Notes under the pieces: generated by a model | Database searches by the model: none | What the model was told of the DNA's origin: nothing | What the model saw: the letters and a program-made list of their open reading frames with translations, nothing else | Part shown: piece by piece, positions 54,225-62,891 of the stretch | Layout: each line of letters begins with the position of its first letter | How positions within the stretch are numbered: position 1 is the stretch's first letter | NCBI GenBank assembly: GCA_945863605.1 | Contig: CAMAZP010000002.1 | Span: 62,001-126,000, forward strand | From: Chitinophaga pinensis | GTDB lineage: Bacteria > Bacteroidota > Bacteroidia > Flavobacteriales_D > Crocinitomicaceae | Length of the DNA: 64,000 bases | Direction: 5' to 3' | Program-made: the position numbers and the translations under genes

Positions 54225-54568
54225 GAATTTAATGTTTTAATTTCTTGAAGGATAGCTCGTCCATTAATCATTCCGTGGGTTTCAGAAAGAAAAACTTCAC
54301 CTTTATAAATTACGATTACTTGTGGCGATTGATGAACAACACCGCTTTTTGACTCAATTGCATTGGAGATATTTCTGAATTGAATTAAATCCAAATAATA
54401 CGAATCAAGTGCATCGTTCTCTAAAATCCCAGTTCCTTCAAAGCGAGACAAAGCCATCGTCGAAATCGAACAACGTGTGCTGTGTTTGAAAATCAATTGT
54501 GGTTTTTGATGACTTAAATTCCAACATTCTTGAAGTTGGTTTTCGTCTGTTAGTTTTATCCAAGCCAT
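54221..54568 (-). CDS. ytxJ: Bacillithiol-system redox protein YtxJ
   Basis: A monothiol bacilliredoxin-like protein of 115 residues. The active site is FKHSTRCSIS, the YtxJ signature with a single Cys. HQSPQVIVIYKG supplies the cis-Pro. It implies that this organism uses bacillithiol. It overlaps pheS (TAATG) and the cyclotransferase (ATGA), so it is in a three-gene operon. Confidence 0.87.
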   Translation of the reverse strand: MAWIKLTDENQLQECWNLSHQKPQLIFKHSTRCSISTMALSRFEGTGILENDALDSYYLDLIQFRNISNAIESKSGVVHQSPQVIVIYKGEVFLSETHGMINGRAILQEIKTLNS

Positions 54569-55590
54569 TAGAATCCGGGTGTAAATTGTTTTAAAAAGCG
54601 AAGGTCGTTTTCAGAATAAAGACGTAGATCTGTCACGCGATATTTTAATTGTGCAATTCGCTCGACTCCCATTCCGAAAGCAAACCCTGTAAATTCGTTG
54701 GAGTCAATTCCGCAAGCTTCCAACACATTTGGATCAACCATTCCACAGCCTAAAATCTCCAACCAGCCGGTGTATTTACACACATTACAACCTTTTCCAT
54801 TACACAAAGTACAAGACACATCAACTTCAGCACTTGGTTCCGTAAATGGAAAATAAGAAGGACGTAAACGAATTTGAGCTTTCTCACCAAACATTTCACG
54901 CGCAAAAAACAATAAGGTTTGTTTTAAATCAGCGAACGACACATTTTTATCAATGTATAAACCTTCAACTTGATGGAAAAAACAGTGCGCACGAGCAGAA
55001 ATTGCTTCGTTACGATACACTCTTCCGGGTGAAATAGTTCGAATTGGAGGTTTTGAAGATTCCATCACGCGTACTTGAACCGAACTTGTGTGTGTACGTA
55101 AAGCAATTTCATTTTCACCTTTTTGGATGAAAAAAGTATCTTGCATATCGCGAGCTGGATGTTCAGGTGGAAAATTTAATGCCGAGAAATTATGCCAATC
55201 ATCTTCAATTTCTGGTCCTTCTGAAACGATAAATCCAATGCGAGAAAAAATATCAATGATTTCTCTTTTAACCAAAGATAGCGGATGATGACCACCAACA
55301 GAGATCGCTTCTCCTGGTCTAGAAAAATCAAAATCAGTATTTTTTTCAGTTATTGAAGTTAAGTTTTCTTTATGATTTGCATAAAAATCTTCTGTTGCTT
55401 GACGTAAACTATTGATTAGTTGACCGACTTCTCTCTTTTGTTCGTTAGGAACATTTTTTAGTTCTGCGTATAAATCTTTGAGAATTCCCTTACTTCCTAG
55501 GTATTTGATTCGGAAAACTTCTAAATCTGCCGCAGAAGTAATGGAATATGCATTGATTTCTTGAAGAATTGCTTCAATTTGTATTTTCAT
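54568..55590 (-). CDS. pheS: Phenylalanine-tRNA ligase alpha subunit
   Basis: Catalytic subunit of the alpha2-beta2 synthetase. ATG 55590 (MKIQIEAILQEI) is the family start; the track adds 11 residues. The N-terminal coiled coil is about 1-90. Motif 2 lies in SPGRVYRNEAISARAHCFFHQVEGLYID and motif 3 in GMGVERIAQLKY. A CxxC-type zinc-like insertion (CTLCNGKGCNVC, about 275) is present, as in many bacterial PheS. pheT is not in the window. Confidence 0.94.
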   Translation of the reverse strand: MKIQIEAILQEINAYSITSAADLEVFRIKYLGSKGILKDLYAELKNVPNEQKREVGQLINSLRQATEDFYANHKENLTSITEKNTDFDFSRPGEAISVGGHHPLSLVKREIIDIFSRIGFIVSEGPEIEDDWHNFSALNFPPEHPARDMQDTFFIQKGENEIALRTHTSSVQVRVMESSKPPIRTISPGRVYRNEAISARAHCFFHQVEGLYIDKNVSFADLKQTLLFFAREMFGEKAQIRLRPSYFPFTEPSAEVDVSCTLCNGKGCNVCKYTGWLEILGCGMVDPNVLEACGIDSNEFTGFAFGMGVERIAQLKYRVTDLRLYSENDLRFLKQFTPGF

Positions 55591-55649
55591 TTGTTGAAAT
55601 TGTAACTTTTTTGACACAAACATTGTTTAAAACTGAAACAAGTTTGTTA

Positions 55650-56048
55650 ATGCAAATTTATAAGAAAAAAATAGCCCTCTTTCAATTAAAAGCATCAATT
55701 ATTAATGCTGGCGTTTTTTTACTTCTTTTTTTGGTGACTGCTTGTTATAAAAAACAAGATACTATTTTGGCTGTAATTGTTAAAAATGAGAGTGGTCAAG
55801 TTGTTGAAGATGCTTTAGTAGAATTAAAAGCTGAACCAACTATAATTGGCAACACTGTTACCATAAATATGGAAAAAATGACTGATAAATTAGGTGTTGC
55901 TTATTTTAATTTTAATGAACATTATGAGTCCGGACAAACAGGAGTTGCTGTGCTTAAAATAAAAGTAAAACAATTTGGGTTATATGGTGAAGGCATTGTA
56001 ACCGTGGAGCAAGAAAAAGTAAATGAGACTGTTGTAATTATAAATTAA
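55650..56048 (+). CDS. Small lipoprotein, tandem family A copy 1
   Basis: ATG 55650 gives a 132-residue lipoprotein with lipobox LVTAC. The mature part begins YKKQDTILAVIVKNESG and ends in a beta-rich KVNETVVII segment. It shares DTI.A.(I/V)(Y/V)VK(N/D)E and GQ(A/T)GVAVL(D/K)IK with the three following genes. The Ig/transthyretin-like pattern resembles carboxypeptidase-regulatory domains. Function unknown. Confidence 0.65.
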   Translation: MQIYKKKIALFQLKASIINAGVFLLLFLVTACYKKQDTILAVIVKNESGQVVEDALVELKAEPTIIGNTVTINMEKMTDKLGVAYFNFNEHYESGQTGVAVLKIKVKQFGLYGEGIVTVEQEKVNETVVIIN

Positions 56049-56116
56049 TCGAACTGTTTAATTGTAAGTAAAAGATTTTTAAAAAAAAAGTGTAAATTTG
56101 GCAAGCTAAATATCAT

Positions 56117-56488
56117 ATGAAAAAAATAAATTTAATTCCAATATTGTTTGCTTTGTTGTTCTTACACAGCTCTTGCGAACCTAAAGACCCGGCAATATTG
56201 AAGGTATTTGTTCGATCATCTTCAAACCAATTAATAGGGGGTGCTAAAATTATAATTATAGGTGACCAACAATCAAATCCACCAACCTTAGATTTTGTTG
56301 ACACATCATTCACAAATAGCTCTGGTTTTTCTGTCATAGATATGGATGAGTACTTCAATACATCAGGTAAAGAAAATAGAACTGGTTATTTTGACATCAT
56401 TGTTAAATACAATAACAAAACGGCAACTGGATATGCTAGATGTAGGGTACATACTACATCTGTTGAAACAATTTATTTACCTAATTAA
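56117..56488 (+). CDS. Small lipoprotein, tandem family A copy 2 (divergent)
   Basis: Lipobox LHSSC, followed by an Ig-like domain (ILKVFVRSSSNQLIGGAKIIIIG). The most divergent of the four copies: the C-terminal GQAGVAVLDIK is replaced by NRTGYFDIIVKYN. A TAAATTTG -7 box lies at 56093-56100, 16 bp upstream, so it may start its own transcript. Confidence 0.6.
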   Translation: MKKINLIPILFALLFLHSSCEPKDPAILKVFVRSSSNQLIGGAKIIIIGDQQSNPPTLDFVDTSFTNSSGFSVIDMDEYFNTSGKENRTGYFDIIVKYNNKTATGYARCRVHTTSVETIYLPN

Positions 56489-56493
56489 TATTT

Positions 56494-56862
56494 ATGAAAA
56501 AATTATTTTTTATCTCTTCAATACTCGTTTTTTCTATATCGCTTAATTCGTGTAGAAAAAAAGGCGATACTATTGCAAACATTTATGTTAAAGATGAGAC
56601 AAACACTAGTGTTTCTGGTGCTATGGTTATTTTATATGGTACAAACACAGGCAGTACCCCTCAAGTTGTTGCAGTATTTGACACGATGTATACAAATGCA
56701 GCCGGTTTAGCTTCCTTTAATTTTAATGATATTTATCAATTAGGCCAAGCTGGTGTTGCTGTTTTAGATATAAAAGCACAGAAACTAAATAAAATTGGGC
56801 AAGGAATAATTAAAATTGAGGCAGAAACAATTAATGAAGAGACCATTTTTATTCAACCTTAA
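56494..56862 (+). CDS. Small lipoprotein, tandem family A copy 3
   Basis: Lipobox SLNSC then RKKGDTIANIYVKDETN, an Ig-like body (SVSGAMVILYGTNTG) and GQAGVAVLDIKAQKLNKIGQGIIKIE at the end. Closest to copy 4. It starts 5 bp after the preceding stop, so it is co-transcribed. Confidence 0.65.
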   Translation: MKKLFFISSILVFSISLNSCRKKGDTIANIYVKDETNTSVSGAMVILYGTNTGSTPQVVAVFDTMYTNAAGLASFNFNDIYQLGQAGVAVLDIKAQKLNKIGQGIIKIEAETINEETIFIQP

Positions 56863-56880
56863 TTTTACATAATTTAAAAC

Positions 56881-57264
56881 ATGAAAAAAATTTATTTTTT
56901 CTTCTTTTTAATTTTATTTGCTCAAATTTTTACTTCTTGTCGTAAAAAAAAAGAAACAATTGCTCATATATATGTTCGTGATGAAACTGATAACCCAGTA
57001 AATGAAGCATCTGTTATTTTGTACGGAACATCGACAGGTAATCCGATAGGTGGTAATGGTCCCGGTTTCGGTAATTTTAGAGACACTGTTATTTCAAGCA
57101 GTTCTGGATTGGCTGTTTTCAACCTAAGTGAATTATATCAATCTGGACAAGCTGGTGTTGCAATACTTGATATAAAAGCATTTAAGTTTAACAAACTTGG
57201 CATAGGTATCATTAAAATTGAACCCGAAAAAATAAACGAACAAACTATTACTATTCAACCATAA
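56881..57264 (+). CDS. Small lipoprotein, tandem family A copy 4
   Basis: Lipobox FTSC, then RKKKETIAHIYVRDETD. Differs from copy 3 mainly by a Gly-rich insertion (GNPIGGNGPGFGNF). Ends with the shared KFNKLGIGIIKIE block. The pair 3/4 looks like the most recent duplication. Confidence 0.65.
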   Translation: MKKIYFFFFLILFAQIFTSCRKKKETIAHIYVRDETDNPVNEASVILYGTSTGNPIGGNGPGFGNFRDTVISSSSGLAVFNLSELYQSGQAGVAILDIKAFKFNKLGIGIIKIEPEKINEQTITIQP

Positions 57265-57337
57265 AATTTGTTAATAATTAATTCTATTGATTTAATTACT
57301 AATTGTTATTATCGCTATTTTTACTAAAAATAAATAT

Positions 57338-57595
57338 ATGAAAAAAATTAAATTTTTAACCTTATCTGTTGGTTTTTTGATGCTATCATCATGTGTAACT
57401 AGCACATATATGGTTACAGACAATCCTGTTGGAACAAAAAAAGGAGTAGCTAAATTATCACTATTTGGTGCAGACAAAGACATAAGCTTAGAAAAAGCTT
57501 GTAAAAATGGTGAGATTACCAAAATTGGAACTGTAGAAGTAAGAACTACTTATTTTATAATTCCTTTTGTAAAAACAACTGTAACTGGTGAATAA
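57338..57595 (+). CDS. TRL-like small lipoprotein, tandem family B copy 1
   Basis: An 85-residue lipoprotein (lipobox LSSC) of the TRL-like family: TYMVTDNPVGTKKGVAKLS, then EKACKNGEITKIGTVEVRTTYF, ending VTGE. Members are short secreted or outer-membrane-anchored proteins of unknown role, common in tandem arrays. A TATTTTTA box lies at 57315-57322. Confidence 0.75.
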   Translation: MKKIKFLTLSVGFLMLSSCVTSTYMVTDNPVGTKKGVAKLSLFGADKDISLEKACKNGEITKIGTVEVRTTYFIIPFVKTTVTGE

Positions 57596-57612
57596 TTTTA
57601 AAAATAACTGAA

Positions 57613-57948
57613 ATGAAAAAAATATCTTACATAATAGGAGCAATTGGTTTTGTAATTACTATGAACTCTTGTGGAGTTACTACTCCTTTTATTGTTACAA
57701 ATAATGAAATTGGTGATAAAGTTGGAACTTCATCAACTATTTGTTTATTTAGTGGCGCAAGTCAAAATTCGGCATCTATGTCTCCAACAACTGGAAAAAC
57801 AGTTTTTCATGGCTTCATGTTAAATAAAAATTTTGGTATTGTTGAGGCGGCAGAAAAAGCTGGTATTTCAAAAATTGGTGCTGTTGATTACAAAGTAACA
57901 TCATATGTGTTTTTTGTAAAAAAAGAATTTATTGTAGCTGGAGAATAA
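57613..57948 (+). CDS. TRL-like small lipoprotein, tandem family B copy 2
   Basis: Lipobox MNSC, then TPFIVTNNEIGDKVGTSST and EAAEKAGISKIGAVDYKVTSY, ending VAGE. It carries a longer central insertion (SGASQNSASMSPTTGK) than copies 1 and 3. It starts 17 bp after copy 1. Confidence 0.75.
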   Translation: MKKISYIIGAIGFVITMNSCGVTTPFIVTNNEIGDKVGTSSTICLFSGASQNSASMSPTTGKTVFHGFMLNKNFGIVEAAEKAGISKIGAVDYKVTSYVFFVKKEFIVAGE

Positions 57949-57967
57949 TCATAAAAAAAATTATAAA

Positions 57968-58246
57968 ATGAAAAATTTAACAAAATTATCCGCGGTTTTA
58001 GTTTTAGCTGGTTTCCTTGGGTCTTGCTCAATTTCTGGACCTTTGATGGTAACGAATCACTCTTTAGGTGATAAAAGAGGTGAAGCTAGTAGAAAAATAA
58101 TTTTTAATATTACACTTGGTCAAACAGATCTTGGAGCTATAACAGCTGCTAAAAACGGTGGTATTAAAAAAATTGCAACTGTTGATTGGAAAGTTACAGG
58201 TGGTATTTTTTCTACAACTTATACAACCATTGTTACTGGAGAGTAA
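57968..58246 (+). CDS. TRL-like small lipoprotein, tandem family B copy 3
   Basis: Lipobox LGSC, then GPLMVTNHSLGDKRGEASRK and TAAKNGGIKKIATVDWKVTGG, ending IVTGE. The best match to the TRL consensus. Followed closely by a strong terminator, which ends the seven-gene lipoprotein array. Confidence 0.78.
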   Translation: MKNLTKLSAVLVLAGFLGSCSISGPLMVTNHSLGDKRGEASRKIIFNITLGQTDLGAITAAKNGGIKKIATVDWKVTGGIFSTTYTTIVTGE

Positions 58247-58264
58247 AATTAAACAATACAAATA

Positions 58265-58292
58265 AAAAAGGCTGGTGAAAACCGGCCTTTTT
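58265..58292 (+). terminator. Rho-independent terminator after the lipoprotein array
   Basis: AAAAAGGCTGGT pairs with ACCGGCCTTTTT around a GAAA tetraloop, with one T-G wobble. The GC-rich stem and T tract make this the clearest terminator in the window. Confidence 0.85.
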
Positions 58293-58368
58293 ATTTATAA
58301 ATAATTTTTTCACTTGAATTATTAAACAATTTATAAACTGGATTTGTGAAAAGATAAATCCTATCTGT

Positions 58369-58677
58369 TTAGGCTCTAATTTGTCTAATTTCTTTATTTT
58401 TCCCTTTAATTTCCTCCAAGCTACATAAAGCAAAATGATGGTCTAATGAGAGTTCATATTCTGTGAAGTCTACATATTCTTTCGCAACAATTTCATCCAT
58501 CAAATTCGTTTCTGGATTTTGTTTTTGTAGCAAATTAATAATGTGATTCAAAGCGGTAATATCCACAAAAAGTGTGGTCCAATAAGAAAGATTGTCCTTG
58601 ATAACGTTCGCCAGCAAACATACTTGTTGGTCAAAATCATTAAATCTTAATCCTTTAATTTCTAATTGCGTTTCCAT
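58369..58677 (-). CDS. Hypothetical protein (102 aa)
   Basis: Not recognised. Soluble and acidic, with LRFNDFDQQVCLLANVIKDN and a helical middle; no signal peptide. Monocistronic between the terminator and the tatC promoter region. Confidence 0.55.
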   Translation of the reverse strand: METQLEIKGLRFNDFDQQVCLLANVIKDNLSYWTTLFVDITALNHIINLLQKQNPETNLMDEIVAKEYVDFTEYELSLDHHFALCSLEEIKGKNKEIRQIRA

Positions 58678-58831
58678 AATCGTTTATTTTATAGTACAAA
58701 GGTAGACAGGTAGAACGTAATCTATTTACGCTTATGTTCAAACAATTAAAAAAGATCAATTTAATTTGATAAATGTTGAATGATAACGCTTGCAACGGAA
58801 AATTTAAGATTTCAAAATCCTTGAGATTGTT

Positions 58832-58839
58832 TACTTTTG
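58832..58839 (+). promoter_or_regulatory. -7 box TACTTTTG abutting tatC
   Basis: An exact TAnnTTTG match that ends 4 bp before the tatC ATG at 58844, predicting a leaderless mRNA. Confidence 0.55.
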
Positions 58840-58843
58840 TAAT

Positions 58844-59635
58844 ATGGCAGAAGAATCAAATATGTCTTTTCTACAGCACCTCGAAGAATTAAGATGGAGA
58901 TTAGTGCGCTCCGCTATTGCAGTAATTATATTTGGAACCATTATTTGGTTTTATCAGGAAAAAATCATGAATCAGATTTTTTTAAAAATGGTTCAAAAAG
59001 ATTTCATTACATTCAAAGCGCTTTGTAAAATTTTTGGTGTTTGTGTGGAAGATATACCTGTGAAAATGCAAAGTATGACTGTTTCTGGACAATTCTCATA
59101 TGCACTAATGTTAAGTATAATGGGAGGCGTTGTTTTAGCATTTCCTTTTATTTTTTATCAAATTTGGTCTTTTGTTAAACCAGGATTGAAATTCACTGAG
59201 AAAAAAATGGCAAAAGGAATTGTTTTTTATGTTAGTTTCTTGTTTTTTCTCGGAATTGCATTTGGTTACTTCATTGTTGCACCTTTAAGTATTCAGTTTT
59301 TTGGAACATTTACAATGAGTTCTAAAATTGAAAATATTTTCACCATTAATTCTTATATGAGTACAGTAATTTCAACTGTTTTTTACACCGGGTTATTCTT
59401 TTTATTGCCTGTTGTTTCTTATTTTTTAACTAAAATTGGACTATTTGATTCGGCTTTTTTGATTAAATTTAGAAAGCATGCTATTGTTGCTATTTTGATT
59501 TTGGCAGCGGTCATAACGCCACCTGATGTATTATCACAAGTTATAGTTTCTATACCAATTTTAATACTTTATGAAGTTGGGATTTATGTTGCAAAACGCG
59601 TAGAAAAAAATCAAAAAAACGAAAATAAATCTTAA
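58844..59635 (+). CDS. tatC: Twin-arginine translocase subunit TatC
   Basis: Six-helix inner-membrane receptor for twin-arginine signals. The N-terminal SFLQHLEELRWRLVRS, FYQIWSFVKPGL and the conserved Pro/Glu segments are in place. Between helices 1 and 2 it carries the longer periplasmic loop typical of Bacteroidota. tatA is not in the window. The next gene starts 2 bp later. Confidence 0.94.
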   Translation: MAEESNMSFLQHLEELRWRLVRSAIAVIIFGTIIWFYQEKIMNQIFLKMVQKDFITFKALCKIFGVCVEDIPVKMQSMTVSGQFSYALMLSIMGGVVLAFPFIFYQIWSFVKPGLKFTEKKMAKGIVFYVSFLFFLGIAFGYFIVAPLSIQFFGTFTMSSKIENIFTINSYMSTVISTVFYTGLFFLLPVVSYFLTKIGLFDSAFLIKFRKHAIVAILILAAVITPPDVLSQVIVSIPILILYEVGIYVAKRVEKNQKNENKS

Positions 59636-59637
59636 TT

Positions 59638-62091
59638 ATGAGATGTATTGTTCTATTTTTTTTTATTTGTTTTTGCTTTGTTGGTGTTAGTCAGCAAACA
59701 ACCATTAAGGGAAGAATAATAGACGGCGTTTCGGGTGAAATTTTACCTTTCACTAAAGTTCGTTTTCAAAATTCAAAAATCGGTACAATTTCAGATTCCT
59801 TAGGGAATTTTTTATTAGAAACTTATTACGCTACAGACTCCATAACTTTTTCATATACTGGTTATTTAACGCAAACGAAAAAAGTAAAAAAAGATCAAAT
59901 AAATAGTTTTGAGATTAAATTATTTTTGCTAACAAACGATTTAGAAGAAGTAGTTGTGAAAGCGCCCGATGAACTTCCTTCAACGCGCTTACATAAATTG
60001 GTGGTGGCGAATAAACCTATAAATAATAAAGAAAAACTCGAAGCTTACGAATACGAATTATATAATAAAATTCAACTCGACCTCAACAACATCGGCGATA
60101 AATTTACAGAGAATGGAATTGTAAAACGACTCGATGTCATTATGGACTATTTGGATTCAACTGACGAAGGGAAAACCTATCTACCTGTAATTTTAACAGA
60201 ATCAATATCTGATTTTTATTTCAAAAATAAACCTAAACTCAAAAAAGAGGTTGTAAAAGCTACACGTATCACAGGAATTGAAAACTTACAAGTTAATCAG
60301 TTTTTGGGTGACATGTACTTGGATATCAATATCTATGATAACATATACGATTTGTTCTATAAATCATTCATCAGCCCCGTTGCGCCTTATGCTAGAAATT
60401 ACTACAAATTCTACCTAGAGGACTCCACTTTTATAGGTAAAAATTGGTGCTATAAACTTAAATTTATACCAAAAAGAACCGGAGATTTAACTTTCGAAGG
60501 CGAAATGTGGATTCATGACACAACCTACGCAATTAAAAGAATGAGTGCAAATATTTCTCCGGGTGCTAATTTAAATTTCATAACTGATTTTTACTTCGAG
60601 CAAGAATTTGAGCAAGTGGAAAAAGAAGTCTGGATGATGGTTGAAGAGAAATTGATTGCAGATATTCGAGTTACTGAAAACTCCAAATTATATGGGTTAT
60701 TTGGTCGAAAATATAGCAGTAGAAAAAATATCTTAATAAATCAAAAGCGCGATGAAGATTTTTATAAAAGTGACAATACCGTTGAATTTTTAGATAGTGC
60801 AAAATTGCGAAATGATGATTATTGGAACAAAATGCGACATCTTGATCTAAGTGCTCAAGAAGGAAATATCATCGAAATGGTAGATTCGTTACAACAAACA
60901 CGATTCTTTAAGACATTAAAAAACTTGACCTATTTAGCAAGTACAGGCTATGTTCTATTGGGTAAAATTGAAGTAGGAAGTGTGTTTTCGTTAGTTGCTT
61001 TTAATCCTGTTGAGCAATTGCGCCTTGGTCTAGCCTTGAGAACTTCAAATAATTTTTCTAAACGGATTGAGTTAGGGGGAAAAGTCGCTTACGGATTTGG
61101 TGATGAAAAATTCAAATACATGGGGCAAATTCGTTACAATATAACTCCAAAAAAACGTGGAATGTTGACTGGGTTTTATTCTTATGACATTGAACAAATC
61201 GGGCAATCTGCAAGCGCTCTTTCAATGGGGAATACGTTTACAACCGTTTTGAGCACTGCTCCATTTAACAAACTTACTTTTGTAAATAAAGCAGGATTGA
61301 ATATTGAAAAAGACATTAAAAAAGACTTTATTTTATTTACTGGTGCTGAATGGAAATCATTTATACCGCTTGGATTAGCAAATTACCAAAGGACTCAAGG
61401 ATTTGATACAATCTCTATTTCCAACATCAAAACAACAGAATTTATAGCTCGTATTCGATGGGCAAAAAACGAAGAATTCTTATCAGGATATTTTGATCGT
61501 ACAAGTGTAACAACAACTAATCCTGTACTTTCCTTTCAAACAATTATTGGAGTCAAAGGCATTTTAGGAAGTCAGTACAACTATCAAAAATTTGAGTTTC
61601 AATTTGAACATTACCGACACCTAGGAGTATTTGGCAGGTTATATTACGGATTTACTGTTGGTTACATCAACGGAAAAACTGCTTATCCATTTTTGAAAGT
61701 ACATGAGGGAAATCAATCACTTTACTTAATGTATAGCGCGTTCAATAAACTCAATTTCTTAGAGTTAATATCTGATAAATATGTGGGCGGTTTTATTGAA
61801 AATAAGTGGGGTGGCTTATTGTTTGACCGTCTACCGTTAATTAAAAAATTAAAATTAAGACTTGTAACTACAGGTAAATTTGTTTTAGGAGATGTTAGTT
61901 CGCGCCATCAATCTGAGATGTTAATGCCAACTTTTGTAAAGAAATTTAACAATATTCCTTATGCGGAAACAAGTGTCGGAATAGAGAATATTTTAAAATT
62001 TGGACGTATTGACTTAGTTTGGCGAATGACTCATCTTGATCCAGGTGTTAGTCCATTAGGAATCAGAGCTAAGTTGGTATTTAATTTTTAG
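59638..62091 (+). CDS. Carboxypeptidase-regulatory-like plus DUF5686 outer-membrane protein
   Basis: Signal peptide (1-18, VGVSQQ). A CarboxypepD_reg-like domain at about 20-105 (TIKGRIIDGVSGEILPFTKVRF) followed by the DUF5686 body to the C-terminus, a barrel-like region that ends in an aromatic (VFNF). The overall plan resembles TonB-linked SusC proteins without a plug motif. Role unknown; outer-membrane or export-related. Sits between tatC and lptB. Confidence 0.85.
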   Translation: MRCIVLFFFICFCFVGVSQQTTIKGRIIDGVSGEILPFTKVRFQNSKIGTISDSLGNFLLETYYATDSITFSYTGYLTQTKKVKKDQINSFEIKLFLLTNDLEEVVVKAPDELPSTRLHKLVVANKPINNKEKLEAYEYELYNKIQLDLNNIGDKFTENGIVKRLDVIMDYLDSTDEGKTYLPVILTESISDFYFKNKPKLKKEVVKATRITGIENLQVNQFLGDMYLDINIYDNIYDLFYKSFISPVAPYARNYYKFYLEDSTFIGKNWCYKLKFIPKRTGDLTFEGEMWIHDTTYAIKRMSANISPGANLNFITDFYFEQEFEQVEKEVWMMVEEKLIADIRVTENSKLYGLFGRKYSSRKNILINQKRDEDFYKSDNTVEFLDSAKLRNDDYWNKMRHLDLSAQEGNIIEMVDSLQQTRFFKTLKNLTYLASTGYVLLGKIEVGSVFSLVAFNPVEQLRLGLALRTSNNFSKRIELGGKVAYGFGDEKFKYMGQIRYNITPKKRGMLTGFYSYDIEQIGQSASALSMGNTFTTVLSTAPFNKLTFVNKAGLNIEKDIKKDFILFTGAEWKSFIPLGLANYQRTQGFDTISISNIKTTEFIARIRWAKNEEFLSGYFDRTSVTTTNPVLSFQTIIGVKGILGSQYNYQKFEFQFEHYRHLGVFGRLYYGFTVGYINGKTAYPFLKVHEGNQSLYLMYSAFNKLNFLELISDKYVGGFIENKWGGLLFDRLPLIKKLKLRLVTTGKFVLGDVSSRHQSEMLMPTFVKKFNNIPYAETSVGIENILKFGRIDLVWRMTHLDPGVSPLGIRAKLVFNF

Positions 62092-62103
62092 TAATTTCAC
62101 CAT

Positions 62104-62835
62104 ATGAAGTTGTACACCACAAATATTCTTAAAACGTATAAAGGTAGAAATGTTGTTGATGGTGTTTCTGTGGAGGTAAATCAAGGTGAAATTGTTGGTT
62201 TACTTGGTCCAAATGGCGCTGGAAAAACAACAACTTTCTACATGATTGTTGGTTTAGTTAGTCCTGATGAAGGAAAAGTTTTCTTAGACGAGCAAGAAAT
62301 TACTGGTTTACCAATGTACAAGCGTGCCCAACTCGGAATAGGATATTTACCACAAGAGGTTTCTGTTTTTAGAAAATTGAGCGTTGAGGATAATATTATG
62401 GCTATTTTAGAAATGACCGATTTAAAAAAGAATGAACGCGAGGAAAAACTAGAGACACTTTTAAGTGAATTTCATTTAGCACACGTTCGAAAAACTCTTG
62501 GAAATCGGCTTTCAGGTGGAGAGAAGAGAAGAACTGAAATTGCACGTGCGTTAGCAACGAATCCAAAATTTGTTCTGCTTGACGAACCTTTCGCTGGTGT
62601 CGACCCAATTGCAGTGGAAGACATTCAAAGCATTATATCAGAATTAAAAAAGCGAAACATCGGTATTCTCATTACCGATCATAATGTACAAGAAACACTT
62701 TCAATCACAGATAGAGCTTACCTACTATTTGAGGGAAGCATCCTAAAATCTGGTACGGCTGAGGAATTAGCTGCCGACGAACAAGTTCGTAAAGTATATT
62801 TAGGTCAGAATTTTGTTTTGAGAAAGAAAGTTTAA
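62104..62835 (+). CDS. lptB: LPS export ABC transporter ATP-binding protein LptB
   Basis: ATPase of the LptBFG complex that extracts LPS from the inner membrane. Walker [10 protein letters not shown], signature [15 protein letters not shown], Walker [14 protein letters not shown] and the H-loop TDHNVQETL are intact. [18 protein letters not shown] is the LptB-specific Q-loop region. It is 12 bp after the DUF5686 gene. Confidence 0.93.
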   Translation: MKLYTTNILKTYKGRNVVDGVSVEVNQGEIVGLLGPNGAGKTTTFYMIVGLVSPDEGKVFLDEQEITGLPMYKRAQLGIGYLPQEVSVFRKLSVEDNIMAILEMTDLKKNEREEKLETLLSEFHLAHVRKTLGNRLSGGEKRRTEIARALATNPKFVLLDEPFAGVDPIAVEDIQSIISELKKRNIGILITDHNVQETLSITDRAYLLFEGSILKSGTAEELAADEQVRKVYLGQNFVLRKKV

Positions 62836-62891
62836 CAGTGGAGAGTTTGTTTTTTGTAATTTTTTATAATTTGTGACCATTAATTGAACTT

